Source: Streptomyces microflavus (GTDB lineage: Bacteria > Actinomycetota > Actinomycetes > Streptomycetales > Streptomycetaceae). From it: DNA of 64,000 bases. Each line of letters opens with the position of its first letter. Within the stretch, counting starts at the first letter, position 1. The stretch covers positions 1 to 64,000 of the forward strand of contig NZ_BMUG01000009.1 in the NCBI RefSeq assembly GCF_014650075.1. Reading direction: 5' to 3'. Positions 48,901 to 57,363 of the stretch are shown one piece after another. The notes beneath the pieces were generated by a model. That model worked only from the letters and a program-made list of their open reading frames with translations, made no database searches and was not told where the DNA came from. The translations under genes were made by a program, and so were the position numbers.

Positions 48901-50708
48901 CGGGCCTCCGCTCCCCGCATCGCTTCGGCCCGTGGCCGTGGTGGCGTCCCGGACGGGTCCGGCTCGTCCGGTGTGCCCTGTGCATCCGCCACATCGGCCA
49001 CCTCCGCCACCTCCGTACGGAACACCGCCCGGTACTCCGGGTCCGCCCAGAGCTCCTCGTGCGGGCCCGTCGCCCGGACGCGGCCGTCCTCCAGCCAGAG
49101 GACCCGGTCAGCCCGCGCGGCCGAGGAGAGCCGGTGGGCCACGATCACGCGGGTGGAGCGCCCGGCCCGCTCGTCGAGTGCGCGCCGGACGTGGTGCTCG
49201 GTGACGGTGTCGAGGCCGGAGAGGGCGTCGTCCAGGATCAGCAGCCGCCCGGGGTGGGCGAACGCGCGGGCCAGGCCGAGGCGTTGGCGTTCGCCGCCGG
49301 AGAGCGGGGCGTCGGTGAGCGGGGTGGCGTAGCCGTACGGGAGGAGCCCGACGAACCCGTCGGCCCGGGCGGCCCGGGCCGCGTCGCGTACCGCCTCGGG
49401 CCCGGCGGTCCACGGTCCGAAGGCGATGGTGTCCTCGACCGTGGTGCCGGGCAGGGCGGGGCGGGCGAAGGCGTAGGCGACCTCGGGGCGCAGGAGGGCC
49501 GGGTCCATGGCGGTCAGGGGTACGCCGTCCAGCAGGACGGTTCCGGTGTCCGGGTCGAGGAGGCGTCCGGCGACCGCCGCGAAGACCGACTTGCCGGAGC
49601 CGGAGCGGCCCACGACGGCCAGGGACGTGCCGCCGGGGACGGTCAGGTGGACGCCGGTGAGCAGGGGCTGCCCGTCCTGTACGACGCCGACGTCCCGGAG
49701 TTCGAGGTGGCCGGGGCGGCCGGGGACCGGGCCGAGCCCCTCGTGCGGCAGCGGGTCCAGGGTGAGCAGCGGGTCCAGGGTGCGGGCGGCGGCGCGGCTG
49801 CGGGCCAGGGCGCCGAGCGCTCCGGTGAGGGCGCCGATGCCGACGGCGAGGCCCGCGTACCGGGAGGCGGCGACCAGGTCGCCGACGCCGATCGCGCCCG
49901 CGCCGAGCCGGAGTCCGGCGACGGCGAGGACCAGCAGCATGAGGAGCGGCAGCAGCAGGGCGCTCTGGCCGGCGGCACGCCCGTACACGGTCCAGGTGCG
50001 CCGGCCGTGGTCCGCCAGGGCGCCGAGCGGTTCGAGGATGCGGTGGTACTCGCGGGCTCCGGTGCGGGCGGCGCGGATGGTTTCGGCGCCGTCGAGGGCC
50101 TCGGTGAGGCGGTGGGCGATGACGGACTGGGCGCGCTGGTAGTCGGCTCCGGCGTCGGCGGTGCGGCGGGTGAAGGTGTGCAGGAGGGCGACGAGCAGGG
50201 GTGCGCCGAGGAGGAAGGCGGCCGCCGTCCAGGGGTCGATGAGGAAGAGGCCGGCGACCGCGCCGACCGGGAGCAGGACGCCCGCGACGGCCCCGGCGGC
50301 GGTGACCGGGGCGGCGGCCGCGTCGGCGGTGCGGGCGGTGAGCCGGGCGGTGAGGTCGCCGGTCGGTACGGCGAGGGCGCCGCGGGGTTCGGCCGCCAGG
50401 ACCCGGGCGGTGGTGCTGGTGCGCAGATGGGCGGTGAGCCGGGCGGTGGTGCTGGTGCCGAGGACGGCCGCGCCCGCGTCGAACCAGGTCTCGGCGAGGG
50501 TCAGTGCGGCGCAGAGCAGCAGCCCGGACCAGGGCACGGGCCCGCCGTCGATGAGCCCGTCGACGGTGTGGCCGAGGGCGGCGGGCAGGGCGAGGGCGGC
50601 GAGCGCGCCGCCGGTGGAGCAGAGGAACAGGGCCAGGAGGGCGGCCGGGTGGCGCCGGGCGAGCCGCCGGGTGCCGGATGCCGCCGCGGGGCGGGGATTC
50701 AGCCGCAC
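48897..50708 (-). CDS. amfB: ABC half-transporter of the lanthipeptide cluster (AmfB/RamA type)
   Basis: A 603-residue ABC exporter half. The membrane domain covers about 20-310, the ATPase has Walker A GRSGSGKS at 367-374 and signature LSGGERQR. Walker B reads LLILDDALSGLD: the catalytic Glu is replaced by Asp, so one ATP site of the heterodimer is probably degenerate. The start is GTG 50708 behind GGAAAGGAAG. It lies 135 bases downstream of amfS, across a hairpin-rich spacer that may lower its expression relative to amfS. Confidence 0.85.
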   Translation of the reverse strand: MRLNPRPAAASGTRRLARRHPAALLALFLCSTGGALAALALPAALGHTVDGLIDGGPVPWSGLLLCAALTLAETWFDAGAAVLGTSTTARLTAHLRTSTTARVLAAEPRGALAVPTGDLTARLTARTADAAAAPVTAAGAVAGVLLPVGAVAGLFLIDPWTAAAFLLGAPLLVALLHTFTRRTADAGADYQRAQSVIAHRLTEALDGAETIRAARTGAREYHRILEPLGALADHGRRTWTVYGRAAGQSALLLPLLMLLVLAVAGLRLGAGAIGVGDLVAASRYAGLAVGIGALTGALGALARSRAAARTLDPLLTLDPLPHEGLGPVPGRPGHLELRDVGVVQDGQPLLTGVHLTVPGGTSLAVVGRSGSGKSVFAAVAGRLLDPDTGTVLLDGVPLTAMDPALLRPEVAYAFARPALPGTTVEDTIAFGPWTAGPEAVRDAARAARADGFVGLLPYGYATPLTDAPLSGGERQRLGLARAFAHPGRLLILDDALSGLDTVTEHHVRRALDERAGRSTRVIVAHRLSSAARADRVLWLEDGRVRATGPHEELWADPEYRAVFRTEVAEVADVADAQGTPDEPDPSGTPPRPRAEAMRGAEAR

Positions 50709-50752
50709 GTGGTCTTCCTTTCCGGACCCGCGTCGGTCGGTACGGACAGACG

Positions 50753-50827
50753 CCGCCGGTCCCGGGCGGACGAACCGCGCGGGACCGGCGGACGGGCCGC
50801 CCGGTCCGCCGGTTGGGTCACCGGCGG
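50753..50827 (-). promoter_or_regulatory. Overlapping hairpins between amfS and amfB
   Basis: Three stems compete: CCGCCGGTCCCG/CGGGACCGGCGG (50753-50764/50780-50791), CCGGCGGAC/GTCCGCCGG (50785-50793/50804-50812) and CCGCCGG/CCGGCGG (50806-50812/50821-50827). Neighbouring stems share bases, so only some can form together. This is suited to partial termination or RNA processing after the precursor gene. Confidence 0.5.
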
Positions 50828-50843
50828 AACGGGCGGCGAGGCG

Positions 50844-50975
50844 TCACGGGGTGCAGAGGACCACGCTCAGCGAGCTGTACTCACAGACCAGCAGCGAGAC
50901 CTGGCTGCCCGTGGCGAGCTCACCGAAGGACTCCTCGGCCGGGGTCTCCATCGCCTGAAGGTCAAGAAGCGCCAT
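50844..50975 (-). CDS. amfS: SapB-like class III lanthipeptide precursor (AmfS/RamS)
   Basis: A 43-residue precursor starting MALLDLQAMETPAEESFGEL, with AAAGGAAAC upstream of ATG 50975. The leader contains LLDLQ, the recognition box of class III precursors. The core holds two S-x2-S-x3-C motifs: SQVSLLVC (24-31) and SSLSVVLC (34-41), which AmfT would turn into lanthionine or labionin rings. The start MALLDLQ resembles S. griseus AmfS and S. coelicolor RamS. The mature product would be a hydrophobic surface peptide that aids aerial growth. Confidence 0.9.
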   Translation of the reverse strand: MALLDLQAMETPAEESFGELATGSQVSLLVCEYSSLSVVLCTP

Positions 50976-51044
50976 GATGGTGTTTCCTTTCTGGGACGGT
51001 AACCGGAACCCGTTGCTCCGGCTGGGTGTTGAGCGGTTGTGCTG

Positions 51045-53666
51045 TTACGACCCCTGAAGGAGCCGGTCCGTGGGGCCGCTCGCGCGGCCGGGGTGCGCCG
51101 CGTGTGGAGCGGCGGCGAGGAAGGGAAGCGTGGTGGGCGGGCCCGGCGCGGTGTCCAGCGCGCTGCCCAGGGCGAGCAGGCAGCCGGCGGTCCCGGTGGC
51201 CAGGTCCATCGACAGCCGCATCAGCTGTTCGCCGGGGAAGGCCAGTTCACCTTCGTACGCGAGTGCGTGGCTGGACAGCAGGCGGGTGTGGAGGCGGACG
51301 GCCCCGTCCCGGGTCTCCTCGTCGCACCGGGGTGTGGCCGCCAGGTGCAGGAGGAGTCCGGCCGAGCCGCGCAGCAGTCCGGGCTGGACGTAGAAGGCGG
51401 AGAGCGCGGCCGGGAGCAGGGCGCGGCCCGCGGCCTCCAGCTCCGGGTCGGGGCGGTGGGCCAGGTAGGCGTCGATGACGGCCGCGATTCCGGCGCTGCC
51501 CGCCCCGAGGTAAGGCATCAGCCGCTTGCCCTCGACGACGAGGAGTTCACCTTCGTCGCCCGCCCGGCACCGGTCCAGGTCGCGCCGCAGGGCGACGGCC
51601 GCCAGGTCGAGCAGGGCGGTGTCCCCGGTGGTCTCGTACCGGCGCACCAGCAGCAGGGCGACCCCGCTCGCGCCGTGCAGGAGTCCGGTCCGGGGCGACG
51701 GCGGGCCGTCCACGAGGGCCCGGACGGCGAGGGCGGTGCAGCGGCCCGCCGCGGCGGCCAGCGCCCGGCCCTCGGCGGCGGAGGCGGTGCGGGCCAGGTC
51801 GTCCAGGGCGAGGCCGATACCGGCGTACCCGCTGTGCAGGTCCGCCGTCAGCCCTTCCAGGGGCTGATCGAGGACGATCCGGGTGAGGTCGGCGGCCTCG
51901 GCGGTGCGACCGATCCGGTGCAGGGCCCAGGCGATGCCGGTGAGCCCGTCGTAGAAGCCTAGCGGAGAGCCGGAGGCCGGGGCCTTGGCCTGCCGCAGCA
52001 GCCACTCCTCGGCCGGCTCGCAGCGCGGGGCGCCCGTCTCGTGCAGGGCGTAGAGCACTCCGGCGGCGCCGTACGCGAAGGACTGGCCGCCGGTGGCCGT
52101 GGCGAACTGGGCGATGTCGCCCGGGAAACATCGGTCGTCGCGGTCGGGCGTACAGGAGGCGGCGATGGCCCGGGCCATCGAGTCGCGGGCGGCCGGCCAG
52201 TCGCCGGGCGCGGGCGTACGTGTCCCCGAGGCCGGGGCCTCCGCACCCCGCTGGATCTCCTCCACCGCCGGGCGCAGGCTCTCCTCGTCGACCGGGAAGA
52301 TGCGCGCGATGTCCCGGGCGAGGCCGGCGGCCTTCGTGCGGTCGATGCCGAAGAGCGTGGTGAGCGGCAGATACAGGGCCAGGCGCAGACAGGCCAGCGC
52401 GTACCGGTCGATCTCGGTGCCGCGCCGGTCGGGCGGGGCCACGAAGGCCGGGTTGGCGACGATCTGGCGGCGCCGGTCACCGGCCCGGGAGGCGGCCTCG
52501 AAGTCGAGCAGGGCGATCCGGGAGGTCTCCTCGTCGACCATGACGTTGCTCATGTGCAGGTCGCTGATGACGACGCCCCGGGCGTGCACGGCCTCGACGG
52601 CGCGCTCGACCTTCCCGTACAACTCCTCGGCCCACGCCGCGTGTTCGGCGAGCAGCTCCGGGGACGGGTTCTGCCGGGCGAGCGGGAAGTGGCGGGCGAA
52701 GACTGTGTTGAGGGTGGTGCCCGGCAGGTATTGGAGGACAAGGAAGTGGTGGCCGCCGACCTCGAACGCGTCGTGCACAGCGGGTACGCAGTCCAGTCCG
52801 GCCAGTTGCTCCAGCGCGGTCCGTTCCCGCTCCAGCCGGGCGACGGCGTCGGCCCCGTCGGCGGCGAGCCCGGCGTAGGGGCGGGCCTCCTTGAGGACGA
52901 CCTGCTCGCCGGTGCGGGTGTCGCGGCCGAGGTAGACCCCGCCGCCGTTGGAGAAGTGGAGCGCCTTCTCGACGGTGTACGGCACATCGCCGAGGCCGAC
53001 CGCGGCGCGGGCTTCGAGGTGCGGTCGCAGGAAGTCCGGCGGGGTCACCCAGGCGGGTATCCGGAAGGCCGGGCCCCGGTCGTCGGGGACGAGGCGGCCC
53101 TGCGGGTCGGCGACCGCGGGTACGGGCCGCCCGTCGGGGCCCGTACAGAAACGGGCGGCGAACGCCCCGTACCGCGTGTGCACCGGCCCGTTCCCGCACC
53201 GCAGATCGCTGAGGATGTACGGGCCGTGCTCGCCCTCCAGCAGCTTCATCAGCGAGGTGCACACCTCGGGGAACGTGTCCTCGGAGTGCGGGTAGACGGT
53301 GATGAACTTGCCGCTCCCCGCCCGGTCCGCGTACTTGGCGTTCCGCAGGTTCAACAGGCCGGGGGACGGTACGCACTTGAAGGGCAGTCGGTGGGCCAGA
53401 CAGTGCTCGGCGACCCTCTCCAGCACCGATGCGGCGTTGTCGGCGGCGGCCGATATGTGGATCTTCCAGCCCTGGGCCGGCAGCCGGAGCCCGTCGGGGC
53501 TGAAGGAGAGCCAGTCACCGCGCCGGGAGCGGGTCCACCCCTGGGGTGCGGCGCCACGGACCGGTGCGTAGAACGAACCGTCCTCGGCGCCGTCCTGGAG
53601 GGAACGGTGGGGTGCGTCGTAGAAGCGGCGGTCCGCCTGGCAGTACGCGGCGTACTCCGGATTCAC
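51045..53666 (-). CDS. amfT: Class III lanthionine synthetase (LanKC; AmfT/RamC)
   Basis: An 873-residue three-domain enzyme that phosphorylates, dehydrates and cyclises AmfS. The N-terminal lyase domain is about 1-225. The kinase domain (about 235-450) has Lys259 (VVLKEARP), catalytic Asp369 and Asn374 (ISDLHMSN) and Asp388 (LLDFEAA). The LanC-like cyclase (about 500-865) keeps GLTGIAW, SGYAGIGLA and GLLHGASG repeats but lacks the zinc-binding Cys-Cys-His, as in other class III enzymes. It starts at GTG 53666 with GAGGGG upstream and heads the operon amfT-S-B-A. Confidence 0.92.
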   Translation of the reverse strand: MNPEYAAYCQADRRFYDAPHRSLQDGAEDGSFYAPVRGAAPQGWTRSRRGDWLSFSPDGLRLPAQGWKIHISAAADNAASVLERVAEHCLAHRLPFKCVPSPGLLNLRNAKYADRAGSGKFITVYPHSEDTFPEVCTSLMKLLEGEHGPYILSDLRCGNGPVHTRYGAFAARFCTGPDGRPVPAVADPQGRLVPDDRGPAFRIPAWVTPPDFLRPHLEARAAVGLGDVPYTVEKALHFSNGGGVYLGRDTRTGEQVVLKEARPYAGLAADGADAVARLERERTALEQLAGLDCVPAVHDAFEVGGHHFLVLQYLPGTTLNTVFARHFPLARQNPSPELLAEHAAWAEELYGKVERAVEAVHARGVVISDLHMSNVMVDEETSRIALLDFEAASRAGDRRRQIVANPAFVAPPDRRGTEIDRYALACLRLALYLPLTTLFGIDRTKAAGLARDIARIFPVDEESLRPAVEEIQRGAEAPASGTRTPAPGDWPAARDSMARAIAASCTPDRDDRCFPGDIAQFATATGGQSFAYGAAGVLYALHETGAPRCEPAEEWLLRQAKAPASGSPLGFYDGLTGIAWALHRIGRTAEAADLTRIVLDQPLEGLTADLHSGYAGIGLALDDLARTASAAEGRALAAAAGRCTALAVRALVDGPPSPRTGLLHGASGVALLLVRRYETTGDTALLDLAAVALRRDLDRCRAGDEGELLVVEGKRLMPYLGAGSAGIAAVIDAYLAHRPDPELEAAGRALLPAALSAFYVQPGLLRGSAGLLLHLAATPRCDEETRDGAVRLHTRLLSSHALAYEGELAFPGEQLMRLSMDLATGTAGCLLALGSALDTAPGPPTTLPFLAAAPHAAHPGRASGPTDRLLQGS

Positions 53667-53831
53667 GACATTCCCCTCGCTCGGTCTTTGCTGGCGAGAG
53701 AGAAATTGTCACAACGATGAGCATTGCCAATAGTCACCGATGTCACGACTCATACATGCGCGCTATCCATGCGGACCGCACCGCCTTTCGGTGACTTGCC
53801 TGCTGCGGGCAGGGGCGCGCGCGGGGCGCGT
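53667..53831 (-). promoter_or_regulatory. amf operon promoter region with GTCAC repeats
   Basis: Upstream of amfT, GTCAC occurs at 53708-53712, 53733-53737 and 53742-53746 (plus strand), in an AT-richer segment. Direct repeats are what RamR-type activators bind, so these are candidate AmfR sites; the exact consensus is not known to me. The downstream part (53780-53831) is the end of the neighbouring regulator unit and shows nothing else. Confidence 0.4.
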
Positions 53832-54809
53832 TCAGCCCGCCGCGCGCAACAGCCCGTCCCCGGCGGCCGTCCGGAAATAGAGCACGGACCGGCCGTCCCT
53901 GCGACGGCGTACCAGCCCCGCGTCGAGCAGGACCCGCAGGTGGCGCCCGACCGACCCCAGCCCCTGCCCGGTCAGCGCGACCAGCTGGGTCGTGCTCAGC
54001 GGGGAGGCCAGGAGGACCAGGACCCCGGCCCGCGCCGGGCCGATCAGCGCTCCCAGCGCCTGCGGCACGGGGGCCCGCCCGGTGTCGGCGAGTGCGCCCG
54101 AGCACGGGTACACCACGCCGTAGCGGTGCGGGATGTCCCAGCAGACCCAGCCCACGTCGGCGGTGACGGGGGTGAACACCAGCTGGGCGCCGCCCAGTTC
54201 GCGCGGCGGGTTGTCGTACGTGTTGATCTGGAGCCGGCTCTCCCCCAGCCACCGCATCCCCGGCCGCATCCCGTCGATCGCCTCCGCCCAGCCGCCCCGG
54301 CTCAACTGGGCGGCCCGGGCGATCACATCGGCCTCCAGGATCCGGCGGCGCGCGGGCCACTCCGGCTCCACCGTGTGCGTCCACACCCACTCCAGGACGT
54401 CGGCGCTCCGCCGCGCCAGGTCGTCCCGGTCCAGCGCCGCGGGCAGCGGTCCGCGCAGGCTCTCGGCGAGGTCGGCGCGGGCCCGGTCCGGCGGTGTCGC
54501 CCGGACCCGCTCCAGCTCCTGGGCGAAGGTGGCGGGCGGCCGGCCGGGGGGCGGGGGGACGGGGGTGGGGGTGAGGAAGTCGGCGCTCCAGCGGGGTGCG
54601 AGGGCGGTGCGGATGATCCGGGCGGAGAGCGGGTCGTCCGACCGGAGCCGCCGGTAGGCGGGCAGCCACCGCTCCAGCCAGGCGCGCTCGCGCGGATGCG
54701 CGGAGACGGCCCGCTCCAGGGTGCTCAGGCTCGCCAGGGTCTCCGCCAGCGGAGAGACGACGAAACGGCTGTCCGCGAGGGTGTCCGCACTGATCTGCCA
54801 CCAGCCCAT
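53832..54809 (-). CDS. ArsR-like winged-helix regulator (DUF5937-like)
   Basis: A 325-residue protein with a C-terminal ArsR-type winged helix (about 245-315: GPARAGVLVLLASPLSTTQLVALTGQGLGSVGRHLRVLLDAGLVRRRRDGRSVLYF). The large N-terminal part resembles the DUF5937 domain of Streptomyces ArsR-like regulators. It probably controls the divergent MFS gene 86 bases away. Whether it also affects the amf operon, which it precedes in the same direction, is open. The start is ATG 54809. Confidence 0.82.
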   Translation of the reverse strand: MGWWQISADTLADSRFVVSPLAETLASLSTLERAVSAHPRERAWLERWLPAYRRLRSDDPLSARIIRTALAPRWSADFLTPTPVPPPPGRPPATFAQELERVRATPPDRARADLAESLRGPLPAALDRDDLARRSADVLEWVWTHTVEPEWPARRRILEADVIARAAQLSRGGWAEAIDGMRPGMRWLGESRLQINTYDNPPRELGGAQLVFTPVTADVGWVCWDIPHRYGVVYPCSGALADTGRAPVPQALGALIGPARAGVLVLLASPLSTTQLVALTGQGLGSVGRHLRVLLDAGLVRRRRDGRSVLYFRTAAGDGLLRAAG

Positions 54810-54895
54810 GGCCGCCCCCGGATGCCGTACGTGGAGAGTTTCGCCTCTCCGCGAAAGAGTAACGAGCCGGCGGAGCGTCCTCGCACACTCCGCTG

Positions 54896-56131
54896 ATGCG
54901 CACCTACCGCGAACTCTTCCGCACCCCGGAGTTCCTCCCCTTCTTCACGACCGTCTCCGTGCAGGTGGCGGCGCAGACCGCGGCCGGCCTCGCCCTCGGC
55001 ACCCTCGTGTACGCGGCGACCGGCTCACCGCTGCTGTCGGCGCTGGCCATGTTCGGCCCGTCCCTGGCCCAGGTCGCCGGGGCCCTCACCCTGCTGTCGG
55101 CGGCGGACCGGCTGCCGCCGCGCGCCACGCTGACCGGCCTGGCCCTGCTGTTCGCGCTCGGCACCGGCGTGCAGGCGGTGCCGGGGCTGCCCCTGTGGGC
55201 CGCCTTCGCGGTCCTGCTGGGGCTCGGGGTGGCGTCCTCGCTGGGCGGCGGTGTGCGGTACGGGCTGCTCAACGAGATCCTTCCGCAGCGGGGCTTCCTG
55301 CTCGGCCGCTCCGTGCTCAACATGGCGGTGGGCACCATGCAGATCCTCGGTTTCGCGGTGGGCGGGGTACTGGTGACCGCTCTCTCGGCGCGCGGCACGC
55401 TGCTGGTCGGCGCTGCCCTGTACGTCGTCGCTGCCGCCCTCGCCCGCTTCGGCCTCACCGCCCGGCCGCCCCGCGCCTCCGGCCGGGCCTCGGTCCGGGA
55501 GACCTGGCGGACCAACGCGCTGCTCTGGTCGTCCGCGCCCCGCCGCTCCGTCTACCTCGCCCTGTGGGTGCCCAACGGGCTGGTGGTGGGGTGCGAGTCC
55601 CTGTACATCGCCTACGCGCCCGCGCACGCCGGGCTCCTCTTCGCCTGCGGGGCCCTGGGGATGCTGACCGGGGACGCGCTGGTCGGCCGGTTCGTGCCGG
55701 GGCGGTGGCGGGCCCGGCTCGGCGCTCCGCTGCGGCTGCTGCTGGCCGCCCCGTACCTGGTGTTCGCCCTGAACCCCGGGCTGCCGGTGGCGGTGGTGGC
55801 GGTGGTCCTGGCGAGCGTCGGCTTCAGCGCGAGCCTGCTGCTCCAGGAACGGCTGATGGCCCTGACGCCCGAGGAGCTGAGCGGTCACGCGCTGGGGCTG
55901 AGCTCCTCGGGGATGCTCGCGATGCAGGGTGTGGGCGCGGCCGTCGCGGGCTCCGTCGCCCAGCTGACCTCGCCCGGGACCGGGATGGCGGCGGTCGCGG
56001 CACTCTCGCTGGCGGTGACGGTGGCCCTGGCGCCGGGGCTGCGGGCGGGACGTGGGCGGGGAGCGGAAGGCAGACTGCAGGGGGAAGGATCATCCCGTAC
56101 GACGGAAACGAAGGAGACGACGACCTCGTGA
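54896..56131 (+). CDS. MFS transporter
   Basis: A 411-residue major-facilitator protein with 10-12 helices, starting MRTYRELFRTPEFLPFF at ATG 54896. It resembles the MFS_3-like exporters often found beside ArsR/DUF5937 regulators in Streptomyces. The C-terminal tail (about 385-411) is hydrophilic. The stop overlaps the start of the acetyltransferase gene as GTGA, suggesting an operon. The substrate is unknown; a role in drug or metabolite efflux is likely. Confidence 0.85.
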   Translation: MRTYRELFRTPEFLPFFTTVSVQVAAQTAAGLALGTLVYAATGSPLLSALAMFGPSLAQVAGALTLLSAADRLPPRATLTGLALLFALGTGVQAVPGLPLWAAFAVLLGLGVASSLGGGVRYGLLNEILPQRGFLLGRSVLNMAVGTMQILGFAVGGVLVTALSARGTLLVGAALYVVAAALARFGLTARPPRASGRASVRETWRTNALLWSSAPRRSVYLALWVPNGLVVGCESLYIAYAPAHAGLLFACGALGMLTGDALVGRFVPGRWRARLGAPLRLLLAAPYLVFALNPGLPVAVVAVVLASVGFSASLLLQERLMALTPEELSGHALGLSSSGMLAMQGVGAAVAGSVAQLTSPGTGMAAVAALSLAVTVALAPGLRAGRGRGAEGRLQGEGSSRTTETKETTTS

Positions 56132-56769
56132 CCAGCCAGGACAGCCCGGCCACCAGCGCCTCGCCCGCTACGGGCCACGGCGCGCGCAGCCAGCGGGAGG
56201 CCATGCTCGCGGGCGAGCTCTACCTCGCCGACGACCCGGAGATCGCGGCGGACGCCCTGCGCTCGGCGCTCCTGAACGAGACCTTCAACGCCACGTCGGC
56301 CGGCGCCCCCGAGGCTCGCCGCGCGGCACTGGCCGAGCTGCTGGGCGAGGTGGGTGAGGGCACCGAGATCCGCCCGCCGCTCCGGGTGGACTACGGGCAC
56401 CGGATCACGGTGGGCCCGCGCACGTTCGTCAACTTCGGGGCGGTGTTCCTGGACGTCGCCCGCATCACGATCGGCGCCGACGTCCAGATGGGCCCGAACG
56501 TCCAGCTCCTCACCCCGACCCACCCCATCGACCCGGAGCCGCGCCGCGCCAAGTGGGAGGCCGCGCAGCCGATCACGATCGGGGACAACGTGTGGCTGGG
56601 CGGCGGGGTGATCGTCTGCCCGGGGGTGAGCATCGGGGAGAACACGGTGGTGGGCGCGGGGGCGGTGGTCACGAAGGACCTGCCGGCGAATGTGGTCGCG
56701 GTGGGGAATCCGGCCCGGGTGATCCGGAGGATCGGGGAGGCGGAGGAGGAGAAGCCGACGGCCCCGTAA
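56128..56769 (+). CDS. Maltose/galactoside-type O-acetyltransferase (hexapeptide repeat)
   Basis: A 213-residue acetyltransferase of the Maa/LacA group. From residue 26 it reads MLAGELYLADDPEIA, the usual family N-terminus. The left-handed beta helix follows (ITVGPRTFVNFGAVFLD, ITIGADVQMGPNVQLLTPTHPID with the catalytic His, then ITIGDNVWLGGGVIVCPGVSIGENTVVGAGAVVTKD). It transfers acetyl from CoA to a sugar or sugar-like acceptor. It starts at GTG 56128 behind AAGGAG and is coupled to the MFS gene, which may export the acetylated product. Confidence 0.88.
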   Translation: MTSQDSPATSASPATGHGARSQREAMLAGELYLADDPEIAADALRSALLNETFNATSAGAPEARRAALAELLGEVGEGTEIRPPLRVDYGHRITVGPRTFVNFGAVFLDVARITIGADVQMGPNVQLLTPTHPIDPEPRRAKWEAAQPITIGDNVWLGGGVIVCPGVSIGENTVVGAGAVVTKDLPANVVAVGNPARVIRRIGEAEEEKPTAP

Positions 56770-56794
56770 CCGTAGACCTGGGGTCGTGGACATC

Positions 56795-56830
56795 CTGGGG
56801 TCGTGGACCGGGCCGGGTCCACGACCCCAG
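56795..56830. terminator. Bidirectional terminator with an upstream half copy
   Basis: A perfect 15-base stem CTGGGGTCGTGGACC with a 6-base loop lies between the acetyltransferase and the convergent DUF4265 gene. The left arm is also repeated directly at 56779-56791. Confidence 0.8.
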
Positions 56831-56838
56831 CCCCACCC

Positions 56839-57363
56839 CTACGCCGCCCGCCACGCATCCGTGGCGCACGAGACCTCGAAGTGCCACCACCCCTCGTCCC
56901 GGCCACGGGCCAGCAGCGCCTTGATCCCCCGGAGGTCCGCCCCGCCCGGCACGGTGAAGGCGACCAGCGGAAAGTCCGCGCTGAAGACCTCGCCGCCCAG
57001 CCCGAAGGGCGCGAACCGCTCGTGCACGGCGCGGGCGTCCCGCCCGAGGGGGCCGTCCGGCACGGAGAGCACCCGGACGGTGCAGTTCCCCGAATCGGCC
57101 ACCCGCCCGGTGGACCAGTGCACGCCGTCCGCGTCGGTCCTGAACCGTACGGTCTCGCCCTCGGCGACGCCGTCCTGGAGGAAGGGCACGTTGTCGACCC
57201 GGGCGGTGTCGGCGCTCAGCCGGGTCGCCCACAACCCCTCGGTGTCGTACGGCAGCCAGTCCTCACGCGGCACGAAGCGGAACCAGACCTTGATCTGCCG
57301 GCCGACGTCACGGGGCGGGCGCTCGTCACGGGGCGGGCGCTGCGGACCGGCGGGCGAGCTCAT
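56839..57363 (-). CDS. DUF4265 domain protein
   Basis: A 174-residue cytoplasmic protein. It matches DUF4265 in the segment IKVWFRFVPREDWLPYDTEGLWA and later GGEVFSADFPLVAFTVPGGADLRGIKALLARGRDEGWWHFEVSC. Its function is unknown. The start chosen is ATG 57363 with AGGGGGG upstream; ATG 57390 is an alternative. The first 25 residues are Arg/Pro-rich. Confidence 0.75.
   Translation of the reverse strand: MSSPAGPQRPPRDERPPRDVGRQIKVWFRFVPREDWLPYDTEGLWATRLSADTARVDNVPFLQDGVAEGETVRFRTDADGVHWSTGRVADSGNCTVRVLSVPDGPLGRDARAVHERFAPFGLGGEVFSADFPLVAFTVPGGADLRGIKALLARGRDEGWWHFEVSCATDAWRAA

Noticed and set aside
50976..51044. Second lanthipeptide precursor between amfT and amfS
   Set aside because: The 69-base gap holds only the ribosome site of amfS and no frame with Ser/Cys motifs.
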